A stretch of DNA of 64,000 nt, from positions 186,001-250,000 of the forward strand of contig KV425561.1 of the NCBI GenBank assembly GCA_001632425.1, given 5' to 3'. Position numbers and translations under genes: made by a program. How positions within the stretch are numbered: position 1 is the stretch's first letter; the number at the start of each line of letters is the position of its first letter. This document shows positions 50,387 to 61,410 of the stretch, piece after piece. Source of the DNA: Neolentinus lepideus HHB14362 ss-1. Taxonomy: Eukaryota; Basidiomycota; Agaricomycetes; Gloeophyllales; Gloeophyllaceae. The notes below the pieces were generated by a model. The model ran no database searches. It was not told the DNA's origin and saw nothing but the letters and a program-made list of their open reading frames with translations.

Positions 50387-51649
50387 TCATGCCCAGACCT
50401 GTACAACAAATTAGATCAATTGGCACGGAAGACAAAGGAGTTCGACGAACCCTCAATGTACTGTCCCAAGATCCCGTGCAAAGGGCCATACCATCTACGC
50501 TGACACCTAAACAGCTGACACGGTTCTCATGGCCTGTCAAAACACCAACACGCTCGCCCTTCAGCGTATCCCAAACATTGCATGTCCAATCATCATAACC
50601 ACCGAAAAGAATCCTGCCGGAGATGGAGAATGCTACGGAGGTGATGCCGCAAAGAATGTTGTCATGAGTGAAGGAGTTAAGCTCGCGGTCGGCGCGGATG
50701 TCGAAGAGTCGGCAAGATGCATCGTCAGAACCAGTAGCGAATGCATCGCCGTTGGGGAAGAAACTGATGCCTATTTTAACAAACTGACTTGCGCCAGACC
50801 AAAGGTCATGTACTCACGAGACGGCGTTGATGTCGGACTCGTGCCCAGTGAACGTTTGGGTCGCCTTGCCACTACGGATGTCCCACAGCTTGGCAGATGC
50901 GTCGCAAGCACCAGAAACGAAAGTGTTTTGATTGGGAGCCAAAGATAAGCTGAAAGATGAACTCAGAAGATGATGAGCGACCAAACACTACTCTGATTAC
51001 CTCATGACGTCGCCGGTATGATCACTGAATTCGACCACACGGACACCAGCTTCAATATCCCAAAGCATGCAGGTCATGTCGCCAGAGCTAGTGAGGATTT
51101 GTCTATCGTTGATAAATCGGCAGCAACTGAGGTATCCGGAGTGAGCGCTGAGTTCGCGAGCGCCCTTAGCACCGTGACCCTCCTTGCTATTGAGGCTGTA
51201 GATGGAGCAAATATTGTCGAGACCACCACAAGCAACGAAGTTCCCTGATGGAGCATACGCGCAGGTCATGACCCAGCTAGAGCGCAATGGGATAGCGTGG
51301 ACTTTGTTCATGGTATACGCATCCCAAACAATTAACTTTCCATCTTGCGATGCGGAGACGAGGTGGCGGCGGTCTGTCGCCCAGTGCATTGCGTAAATCT
51401 TTGCCAGGTGTCCTCTGAGTGTACGCCTAGGGCGCATGACGATACGAGGCAAAGGGTCGACCTCCGCAGCCATAGCCCTCACTGAAGCCCCCAGCGGATA
51501 AATAAGATAACTGAAAGGCACAAGCCATGATACTCACAGCTGGTGTCTGCTGATGACTCTCTCTTGGCCCGAATTTTCTCTTTTAGACTCTCGGCCTCAC
51601 GACGGGCGGCCGCGATTCTCTCTTGGATGTCACCTTGCGATTGAGACAT
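50387..51649 (-). CDS. Heterotrimeric G-protein beta subunit
   Basis: Seven-bladed WD40 propeller with an N-terminal coiled coil; pairs with G-gamma in pheromone and nutrient signalling. The ATG at 51647-51649 gives [20 protein letters not shown], then [20 protein letters not shown] across the first intron. Classical G-beta sequence follows: [154 protein letters not shown] and [12 protein letters not shown]. The last exon (50387-50398) adds only V-W-A after a 52-nt intron (50399-50450), giving STLRVWA-stop, the usual G-beta end. Reading through that intron gives a false tail. Identification is secure. Confidence 0.95.
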
Positions 51650-54600
51650 GGTTTATGAGAAGAAGAGTTTCTGTTGACTAGCTCTTCAGGTATTGTCTCG
51701 CAACGTAGTAGGAAGGAGCTTACCTAGGGCAAAAGAGGTCGAACGAAGAAATGAGAAGTCCCTATTAATGGGGGGACTTCGCGTGAGAAGAGTACAAATT
51801 CAGGCGAATGACAAGACGAAGACTTTTGTCAGCAACCTAGCAGCAGCGGCGAACAAGGACCGGGGTCAGGAGTGTCGTTGACAAAGAGGAGTGGTGTGAG
51901 GGCAGATGCTAGAGAACGACAGCAGATCTCAGCCTGGGAGGTGGTCGCTGATGGACGTTGCCCCTTACTCGGCAGTGGCCGGCACCTTTTCATCTCCGCC
52001 TCAATTGCGGCACCTCCCAACGTAGTCACTTCTGCATGTCGCGAAGACATTCGAATATTGGTATGAAGCGATACATGCGCCAAGGAGGATGCACTGCATC
52101 CGCTAGGACCGGTATATATGCCGTGTTTTTCATTTTAAGAAATAAGCGCTTAGCGAGCATTTGTTTTTCAGATCCCTGAAATCCGTTTACCTGTCAATGA
52201 ATACTAGACATCTATGGACGTTGATACGATTCAGGAGCCTCCGACACGACCATCATATCACTGCTTATCGTCCACAAATCCAGCCATCAGAATCCGTTCG
52301 CCTCCCGCGGAAGACGCCTATCCAGTTGGCATTTATTCCTTCGGTACTCTTCTGCAAGCCCCAACCATGGTCTTTGGAGTTCACTGAGACCTGCTTGCAT
52401 ACATCCAGTTCGCACCTTCACAGCATTGTATCAAGTTCTGAAATGGTGTGCGAGCTTCATCAACCGGTGGGATCTTTTTAGGCGTTCCTGTGGTCTAGCA
52501 TTTTGGACACCGGAATGGAGTAATCCGTTTTCCATGGCTCTGGTCCCCCGGTCAAGTCATCGTCTGCGTATAGGAGTCATATGAATCCGCCAAATGAAGG
52601 TTCATACTCTCCGTCGGCTCGGCCTACCACGACGGCACTTAGTCAGTTAATCGCATCTTTTGGCGCTGGTTTCTAGGTGTTCCGACAATTAGCCCTCTTG
52701 ACTCGGCGGCACACCTTTGTGGGGATGCATGTCACACTTGTCCGTTATCGTTTGCGCATTACAGCTGTGGCGTGGCAGTGAATCCATACCACGTCTGTGG
52801 TCTCTCGGCGCCAACGTCGAGAATGGTCCGCCGCCTCCGTTCCCCAACGACATCCTAATGCAGTGATAGAACTTACTGTACATCAAGGGTCCGGAAAATT
52901 CCTGACGAATGTCCGTGACCTTTCTTTGTCTTTCTCCCAAGCAAAGCGGATACGGTCACTTCCATAGCTGCGGACCGAAGATGCGGGACGATCGTTCCTC
53001 CAACAAATTCCTAACAAGAAAGTCGTTATCTTCGATAGATGGGCTGTTTATTTCCACTTCGAGGATTGTTCCTCACCCGACTCTGATTTTTCAGGTTTAT
53101 TTAATCATGTTGTCATCTTAATGTTGGGACCCCGTAGTGTTCGGATGTTGCGTCTTCGGTGTTTCGCTTTCAAGTAGTGAACGGTCCTGGTCTGTGGTCG
53201 TATCGTCATTCCTGCTGCGCCTGGACACCTCTGCCCATTCGTGAGCAATCCTTTCCCCCGTCTTGGAGCAATATAGACGGTGATCAAATTGCTCTCGGGC
53301 AACGTAAGTTTATCCAGCTCCCCCGGTACAGTACTTACAGTATCATCAAATAATTTTCCTAGCTCGGTCACGTTCCTTCCTGTCAGTTCCACCTGCCAGT
53401 TAAGAATCGAGACCATATACATGCTGGAGCGTCTGACTTCTCTTTTTGTTAATGGTAAATATTTGGTAAGTACAAGTCTGCCGTTCTAGAGTCGAATTTT
53501 ACTGCGATTGTTTGCATCGCGACTCATCAGACCTTCAGATGAGGATTCTCCCATAAGGATAGCTATTAGATCCGGAGCATGGTATACCTTCAATAGCATG
53601 ACGAAGTCATTCCCTGTTGCTATGGTCCGTATCAGTTCTGGCACGTCGAAAGCGCCCAAGCACAAGAAATGGTACATTCCTCTCTGTCTGCTGCACTGGT
53701 CTAGTTGCGATCTAATTTTTCATTCTTGTAGAGTAAACCCCGCCAGGGTCTGCCGCCCATGTCAACGCCGGTGGGACGCAGTGCTGTGACAATCGTGAGA
53801 TGGCCGGTAAGGCGACCGATTGGGCGCTGCTGACAAAGTATGACCGGATCCCTAACAGGACCGGTATTCGTCGTTTTTCCGAGTGATTTTTTGATTCTAA
53901 GACGTTGCTATGTTTGGCTCTGAGAAAACAGAAGTCCTGAAATTAACGTGTCTAATTTCTTGGTCTCGCTGTCAGCAGGATGGTATGTATACACACTCTT
54001 GAGTAATATTGTCGCCGATGTTCCTTCTAGCCACTGGTGCAAGATTAACCAGGAAGGCTCGTTCGTTCGCTGCCATTATCTGTGTCCGTTGATGGTCTTG
54101 AAGTGCGTACCATTCGATTCACCCGATGTACTAGGCTCTCGACATAGCGCCCGACACTGCTCCTTCCTCTGCCGAGACGCTGGGACTAGAGGTTGTTGCT
54201 CGCTCCCATTAAGCTATCCACTATCTGATATTGCCCTAACCTGGTATACACGCTTGTCATTGCTCGCTGTGCTGCTTGGGCCCTTCACCTGTATCAATGT
54301 CTCCGGACCTTCCTACCCACTACTCTGGCCAAAGTAGCTGGTATAACTATGGAGATCTAGCACACCACAGGCGGACGACTTCAGCAGCCGTCACGCGTTC
54401 GTATAGCTTGAAATCCATCCGAAACATGCGTCTCGAGTGATGTGCTCAGCAATATATCCATGGTGCTCAAATCCCGATATCTATGGAGATGTTCGATAAT
54501 CTGCAAGATGAAACCTTGACCCACCGCTTTGAGTACCGTCGCTGTCGTATTTCCATGTCGTTATTAATTCACTGGCGGCGTCTTGTAGGTCATGTGTATG

Positions 54601-55070
54601 ATGTTCGCGCCGTACCGGTGGACTCAGAGTCGCAGCTCTTCGCAGCTAACCATCCGCATTGAAACGACGATACGCCGTCTTCAACGTAACAAGGTCTCCC
54701 CACTAGATGGACCATCCACTGCTCTGCTTCGCAGAACTATCTGGCACGGTGCGAGTCTTCTTACTCCGTGTCACATGAGATCGCTCACTAGGTAATAATA
54801 CTGCGCCTTCCGGCTCTAGTGGCGGACGACTTTCGCGAAACTTTTCCTTCGCATAGCTGCTCATCGATGCCGTTGTACAAGTTCTACCATTATCTGTCTT
54901 GAGGAATGGTTGTGGCACGTGCTCTGCAGAACGAACTGAATCGGAATTCGATGTCCTTGCAATGTTAGAGGAGACCATAGCGACCGAGTTATAAAATGCG
55001 GAGTGAATCTGCGTAGAAAACAGCACAAGAGCCTCAAGACCCTTCAGCTGAATATTTTATATTTTGCGGC
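51650..55070. other. 3.4-kb gene-poor region
   Basis: Starts at the G-beta promoter. Short frames at 53105-53422 (minus; includes LTGRNVTELGKLFDDT), 53508-53789 and 53948-54337 have no ATG/splice structure or family motif that I trust. No repeats or RNA genes were recognised. The base composition looks like relaxed, mutated DNA rather than coding sequence. Confidence 0.45.
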
Positions 55071-55423
55071 ATGGCTAACGTTCAGCGTCAGTATTTTTCA
55101 CATCGAGTTGGCCACTGTTTACTTACAGTTCATACAGATTACCGTATGCAGCTCAATAATTTCCTGCAAGTGAACGGCGGAACTCAGCAAATGCATATGT
55201 CAGCATCAAACAATGGACCTGCCCATGCGCCACAGTGGACGGTCGTGGTGCGGAGTAAGACTACTTATCATTGAGCTCTTACAGCCGCTTAATGTTTGGG
55301 TCCTCAGTCAACAATATTGAATATGGAACCGGTGTTGCGCCCACTCTAAACGAAGCCAAGGAGGCAGCAGCCCAGCAGACTTTGGTTCAGATCAGAGCCA
55401 ATGGGAACCGTCTGCTCGGCTGA
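55071..55423 (+). CDS. Stand-alone double-stranded RNA-binding domain protein, 82 aa
   Basis: One dsRBD and little else. Best model: exons 55071-55086, 55138-55254 and 55308-55423, all phase 1. It gives MANVQHYRMQLNNFLQVNGG, then APQWTVVVRINNIEYGTGVA and NEAKEAAAQQTLVQI. The dsRBD order is complete: helix 1 (YRMQLNNFLQ), the GPAHAP loop with W, strands WTVVVRINNIEYGTG, and helix 2 with the AKEAAAQQTL pattern. The usual basic KK of the helix-2 N-cap is replaced by N-E-A-K, which may weaken RNA binding. Ignoring the first intron also leaves an open frame (longer N-terminus). A second copy lies at 57671-57919. Role unknown; dsRNA binding is inferred from the fold. Confidence 0.72.
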
Positions 55424-57670
55424 GCGGACGTTCTGGTAAGACCCATTGTTGGATCCAAACACTTGCGGGCTAATATTCGAGTATATGCCTAGGATCTACT
55501 GCATCATACGAACTTAGATCGGGATGTTGCACTCCTTCACATTCAAGTACAGGTGTATAACAGATAGCTGCGTTCACGGTCAATAGAATTACCAGTCAGC
55601 AGATTTTTGGATTGCATTGGCAGACTTCTGCTACACTCCGAGTCACCGCGGCACTAAGCTCTCGGAACCGCCTATAACTGAAGGTGATCCTCGGCCAGTC
55701 ATGTACAAGAAAGGTATAGCTCGGATTTAATGTATAACGACATAACCTAAATTTGTGTAGCTTGAATAGGATATTCGCTGAGATGAAATTTGTTTGTTTA
55801 CCGTGTCGAGACAGCAGGCAACATCAGTGAGTATGGTGTAGTGCTGCCTTCACCATCATAATCGTACATTATATATGATGATTTGCTTCGAATCTGAGGC
55901 CTGAGATCTGAGACCTCGACTATTGAAACTAGGACAACGATTGGGAGACACCTCCGGAATTTTGTCTGGGTACTCGCTACCATTACAGGACCCATTCCAG
56001 TAGTCTGTGCTGTCGCCTTAAGTCCAGCGTGATCCCAAAAACAGCAGTTGAAAGGATGGCCTTCTATCGACAGAAATGTGCACACTTCCAAGACAGTGTT
56101 ACATGTATGTTGCACGAGGCCGAGCCCGTCGAGTTTTGTGAACAAACGTGACATCACGGTCACGGTGCTTCTAAACTAGTGGCGTTGCGCTGAAGAAGTT
56201 CAGTTCCGGTAGTCAGACATCGACACATCGACAGCGTCTGACATGTAATAGTCCAGTGTTCTCTCATGGCAATGTCTAGTTTGGCTGCGTGTTCACACAA
56301 CGCAGGGTCCTATGCACTTTCACCCCGAGTTCCCGAGTCGACGGCCTGATTGTGCAAATTTTACCTTCTGGCCTACCAAATCTCTATTCACCGACGGTAA
56401 CTGGAAGCCAGACGCGATGGTCGTGCACCCGAACAAAGGAAGTTGCCGTACCTTCCTGGACTCCGATGTTGCTCACTGCTGACATTGTCGGCCGGGGGCG
56501 TCTTTTCCCGAGGAACAAACCATCAGTAGGTATCACTGTCCTCGCAAGCCGGATTCAGGAACATGTCGTGCCCTCGTCGCTCGAGCAGTTGACGCCTGAA
56601 CTTAGCAGAGGCGTTGAGTGCGGAGAGCGGTCTCGATGCTCGATCTTTCTGAACTGTTCGACGCTTTGATAGAGATGCTCCTGCTCTTTTCCGGGACCTC
56701 CAATTGCTGTTTTAGGCTAGCCTTCTCACTCCCTTTTTTCCCTGTCACAAAGGCGATAGCATCGATGTCCCTCCGACGAGACTAGCGAGGCGGTTGTCTA
56801 ACGAGCCGCCTATCTTCATCATTTCTGAGGTGGCAACTCGTGTGGCGTGCCCCACATTTCATGAAGTGGTCAGGAGATCGAGTTCATTCACGGACAAAGG
56901 TGAAACCAAGCGCCACTCTTGCTTTATGGATAATATCCTGCCCGTGTACAAGGTCACATAGCAAGCCGATGCATTGCGCAATCCTTTGCCTTCAACCCTA
57001 CATCTGTTTAGCCTAGGTCTCTTGTGGTGGGAGGCACATGAGAGCCTTGGGAGTGCCGTCCAATAGCGATGAGGTCGCTTGCTTTCATATGCTGGTACAT
57101 CCGCCTATGACAGGGATTATCAATGACTTCGGACGATGCATATTACCCTGCAATCCTGATTCACCCCGACAGCGGTCCTATGCCTAATCAAATACACTAA
57201 GTGCGTATCTCAGGTCCGCCGTTCTCTATCATCAATCGCGCAAGTATCAGGTGAAAGGCATAATCGTGGCTCCTGACCTGTCCGATCATCATTTGTCCAC
57301 CGTCGATTTTGCGGCGTAACGGATTATATCATGAAGCCGGAGAGAAGCCAGTCACTGCGTTGCGCGTCGCAGAATCATAGAGACTTGATCGCCGTCTCTG
57401 CGGACATGTGTTCCTTGTCTGGATACCCTCAGTGTCATACTTATTGTCATACTCTAGATGTCACAAGTTGAATTAATAACAGGGCTTAAATACGAGTGGA
57501 TGACCAGAACTCCGAACATTGTCTCCATACCATGTCTACCCGTGAGCATTGTGTCGTCTCCCATAGCAGAGTCCTTTGACAGAACTCGTAGTAGCAGGAT
57601 ACGCAGCAAGGCTCCATAATTGCGAGCATGATCCCCTCGCTGCACCCGACTAGTACTGATTAACCCGTAG
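55424..57670. other. 2.2-kb region between the two dsRBD genes
   Basis: No gene supported. Open frames at 55798-56163 (minus) and 56289-56669 (plus) show no motif. The upstream exon(s) of the second dsRBD gene should lie near its right end but could not be identified. Confidence 0.4.
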
Positions 57671-57919
57671 ATTTACAGTCTCGGCAAATGGGACATGCGC
57701 TGAGCTGGGCGGAGTCTACCTCGGGTCCATCACACCAGGCCATGTGGACTGTGGTCTGCAAGAGTGGGCATTCTCAGTCCATTCGTATCCATTAGCTGAA
57801 TGAAGAATTCAATACTAGTCAGCGGCGAAGAGAAAGGAACGGCTGTTGCCGGTCAGAAGAGGGCGGCAAAGGAGGAAGCAGCGAAGCAAGCACTCATCGC
57901 ACTAGGGTTGGAGGTCTAG
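57671..57919 (+). CDS. Second stand-alone dsRBD protein (5' end not found)
   Basis: Two exons: about 57671-57763 and 57819-57919, joined at K-I-SGEEKGTA (phase 1; donor GTGGGC, acceptor CTAG). The translation includes LQSRQMGHALSWAESTSG, then the PSH loop, HQAMWTVVCK, SGEEKGTAVAGQKRAAKEEA and KQALIALGLEV-stop. This is the C-terminal four fifths of a dsRBD, with a good RAAKEEAAKQAL helix 2, more canonical than in the first copy. The N-terminal helix and ATG are missing: no convincing upstream exon was found, so it is either a gene with a small unrecognised first exon or a 5'-truncated copy. Low similarity to the first copy outside the fold indicates an old duplication. Confidence 0.6.
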
Positions 57920-59200
57920 GATGGAGTGATGGGTCAAAGTCTAGGCCGAATCTTTAAAAATTGCTTTACGAGCAGCTGTGTTTTTGAATTCGCCTAGTAC
58001 AGTGCCGACCGAGTAAATTTTTGATTTAAAAAATATTGGATAGAGGTGTACCTTGTGAACACGATTCCGGCGCCAGTTTCGCACTTCAACATTCCCCTGC
58101 TGATTCGAGACCGAAGCCGGAGTGTCGAACTAGGGTTTCCGGGAGAGACGAAACTCCCGCGGTTGCGAGATCCGATCTAATCAAGTTCACCGCCGTCAAC
58201 CGTCCATGCATTAGTTCCATCTATCATGTCGCGTCGATTGACTCCGTATCTGGTGGCGGCTTTCACAGGTAAACAATCCAATTTGTATACTGGTGGTACC
58301 TTGATGTTCATGAGATGCAACCAGGTATAATGTCGGGCGTATACGTCTTCAAGCCTCTTCTAGAGGCCGACCAACGAGGGATAGCCCATGCGTCGCAGTG
58401 CGTGTTTCACAAGCCATGCAATATTTTCATGCAGGCCGGGTAATGTGAAAATACAGAGTCTCTGCGCCACCGCCCAACGGAGGTGAAGATAAAGGTCCTG
58501 TGACTTCTATCGCGAGCCGGATACCAGGGAGCAACTCTGAGTCCAAGCAAGGCAGTGAAACACAAGCGCCGTCCTCAGTAGTCTCGATTGACAAGTCGGA
58601 CAGTACCGCTTCTTGATAGCTTCGCTCCGAGTGTCTGAACGGCCAGATGATGGACGTGTAATCGCCGAACCTCAGCATAGGCTGGGAACATGCAGGGAGA
58701 AGACACGGGAACGACATCTACAAATTCCTTTCTTAATGGCGTTCGTGATACTTGTCGCAGAGTTGCGAGCTGAGCGATCCGATACGCTCATGACCGATAC
58801 CATCTTCCTGCATCGAGATGCTTCGACCTCGTTTTTCATCCGCTTCTTAATTCAACATTGTAGGAATAATCGGCTAGTTCCACCGAAACCAAGTAATCCT
58901 GTTCGTGATATGCAACTGCAATCGTGCCCGGTCCAATTAGTAAAGCATTTCGCTTCTAAATTATTTTCTCTCGAAACCAGGAATGGTGATAAAGCGAGCT
59001 TCACAGCGGTCTCTTAAACGTGACATTGCTTCGGCAACCGCACAGAGGAATACGCAGTTGTGAAAGCTGACTCCGGTGTGATGTACAAATGACATGAGTC
59101 GCTGCAGTGCAAAATGGATCAGAACATCATCCGGGCCCGGCGTGTGCACGACGCTGGAGAGCTTCTATTACTAACGACCGCTCGACGAAGATGCTAGTCA
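57920..59200. other. 1.3-kb intergenic region
   Basis: Between the second dsRBD gene and the convergent stop of sad1. Frames at 58036-58272 and 58613-59017 show no motif or splice support. Confidence 0.4.
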
Positions 59201-61225
59201 TCATGAATCCACGTCCATCGTGTTTTCCGGTACGTCCCGCCTTTCCCATACCTATGACAAGTGAGCACAAGCGATGAATAGTATTCATTACAGGGCCCAC
59301 CTGTAGCACTGTCTCTCCAAGGAAAATCATTTCCTTCCGGATTTCCTCCACGATAAGGTCTTGTATCTGAAACCACTTTTCCCTATCTCCACCGCCGGAA
59401 CCCGCTCGAAGGTGAACTTTCCAAACTGTATTCTCTTTGTCCCGGGTTGTACCAGCCACCGACTCATGGGTGACATTGGCTATGAGGTCATACACTGTCG
59501 GTGGATGAGCGGGTGGTGCATCAAGATCTTCGGAAGCACCGGCAAGCAAGTCAAGAGAAGGCGTTATCAGGTACGACATCAGCTTTTGCCCACACCGTTA
59601 TGAAGGAAAAGGATTACTCACAGTCCCGGAAGTCCACACCTCTGAGTGGAAAGTTGACAATGGTGGGATTCTTCTCCTCGACGAACAAATTCTTTGTGAA
59701 CCGTTTGAAATGTAGAATGATGTAAGGAGGGAGACGTTGGCATTTGTACCGCCGAAGTTGGCCCCTTGTTTCCTATCATACAGGTTAATCTTGTATGACA
59801 CCGAAGCAGAACATGTTCGTGCCTGAGTGGTTCTCCCATCGTATTTCGCGAGGACAGAGTGGATCCCGACCTGAGGAATAATGTTTTTCTCTATCGCATC
59901 TTGGAATAAAGGTGGCGGCGGGAGATCCAAGGCGAGGAATAGGAATGGAGAAACACTTGATTTAATTTCTAACGAGATAAATTTAGAAGTTCGTCTGATA
60001 AGTAGAGAGCGAGGACGTGGCCCACAAACCTCGGTCGATAGCGAAGCGCGGTTTTTGATCAGAGTCTAGGTCTCTAGCTGCCACGACTTGCTGGATTTCC
60101 ATCCGCACGACACCCTGAAATGTTCTGAAAATTATACCTGGCATCGCGTCAAAAACATTGAACGCCACGACGATTCTTGCCTGACTTACTGGAATCCTTC
60201 TTCTTAGTGCCTGCCAGGTCCTTATGCAGGTGATTCAATAACCAACCAAGGAACTCGACCGGATCGCCTTGGTTCTCTAGCCTGAACTTGCCACCACTTG
60301 CTCTTCCCACCTCTTGTAGAAATTCGTGAGGGCTAACTTGTGCCTTGAATAATCGTGGATTCCATACTTTCTTAGCCAATCCCGCAAAGCGTTTTAGAAG
60401 CTCGCTCTCTTTACTCCGGAAATTCGACAGAAGAAGATAGTCCCGCAGCGGTGGTACATGAAGCAACGTGTGGATAATGACATTCATATGATCATGCCTT
60501 TTGATATTATTGAGACCGACGTATCCTGGGATGTACGGCTTGGAAGACAGGTCGTACGACGGTTTGTTCAAATGCGTAGGGGATGACAACTGAGATATGG
60601 ACGCGGGAGTAAACGATGGTTTTAGGTAAAAGGCGATATCCTCTAAAGACGGGTCGGAGACTTCATAGCTATCTGGAAGGACATATACCTGATGTAGTGA
60701 CTACGTGAAACAATGGCAAAGAGCTGCAGAAACACCTCCGTACCTTGATCGTCTCCAGATTGATGAAGACGTGATGATCGTCATGAATAGAATGCGAATA
60801 GGCATACGAGCTCTTGCCACGACCTTGAAAGTACTTTCCACAAACTAGACAGCCATAGACATTGATATTTGATAGTGATACCGAGCATAATTTCTCGAAG
60901 TCGAAATCTAATACTGCTCGATTGATCTATAGGTACCGTGAGCGAACGTGTTGTACTTCACAATATTCTATAAACTCACGGTGTCAAGGTACAAGTCAGA
61001 GGCTCTGCCAGTCTCCACTGGCTGGTCAGCCACTCCATCTTCGTATTCCTCGTCATCTGCAAGGCCTTTGTGTGCCCCGTCTGTCTCTAGTCCACCACCT
61101 TTGGTAGCATTGGCTTCGGATATACTGCCGACACGTGCCCGTTTCTTTGGCGGTTCGGAGCTCGTTGTGGCTGTCTCCTCTGGTGGTGTTGAGCGTCGAG
61201 TGGTAGCCATTAACGTTGCCTTCAT
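59201..61225 (-). CDS. sad1: Sad1/USP39, tri-snRNP pseudo-deubiquitinase
   Basis: Splicing factor of the U4/U6.U5 tri-snRNP with a zinc-finger UBP domain and an inactive USP fold. The N-terminal disordered part (SSEPPKKRARVGS) is followed by YLDTVNRAVLDFDFEKLCSV, the ZnF-UBP CLVCGKYFQGRGKSSYAYSH and HHVFINLETIKVYVLP, then SLEDIAFYLKPSFT. The USP part starts YIPGYVGLNNIKRHDHMNVI, where active enzymes have GNTCYMN: the catalytic Cys is absent. Then VWNPRLFKAQVSPHEFLQEV, GDPVEFLGWLLNHLHKDLAG, PPPPLFQDAIEKNIIPQV, EEKNPTIVNFPLRGVDF and YDLIANVTHES; the GHY motif is also missing. The last exon gives VWERRDVPENTMDVDS-stop (59201-59203). Start is the ATG at 61223-61225, or 61208-61210. About seven introns; some middle junctions are approximate. 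Confidence 0.92.
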
Positions 61226-61410
61226 GTACAAGAGGAGTACGAGTCCGTATAGAGTAAGTTACGTGTTACGTAAGCAGATCTAATTTGCATTAACCCGGCG
61301 ACTTGAAATTTCGGATAAGTCTCTCTGCACTCTTAGTATGCCAGTCATTCTATAGGGACACAAAAGGCTCTCAGTATTCGGTGTCAATCGTAAAAACTCT
61401 GGACTCAACA
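61226..61410. promoter_or_regulatory. Compact bidirectional promoter of sad1 and rsm22
   Basis: Only 185 bases separate the two divergent ATGs, so the transcription start regions must lie close together or overlap. No TATA box is obvious. Confidence 0.6.
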
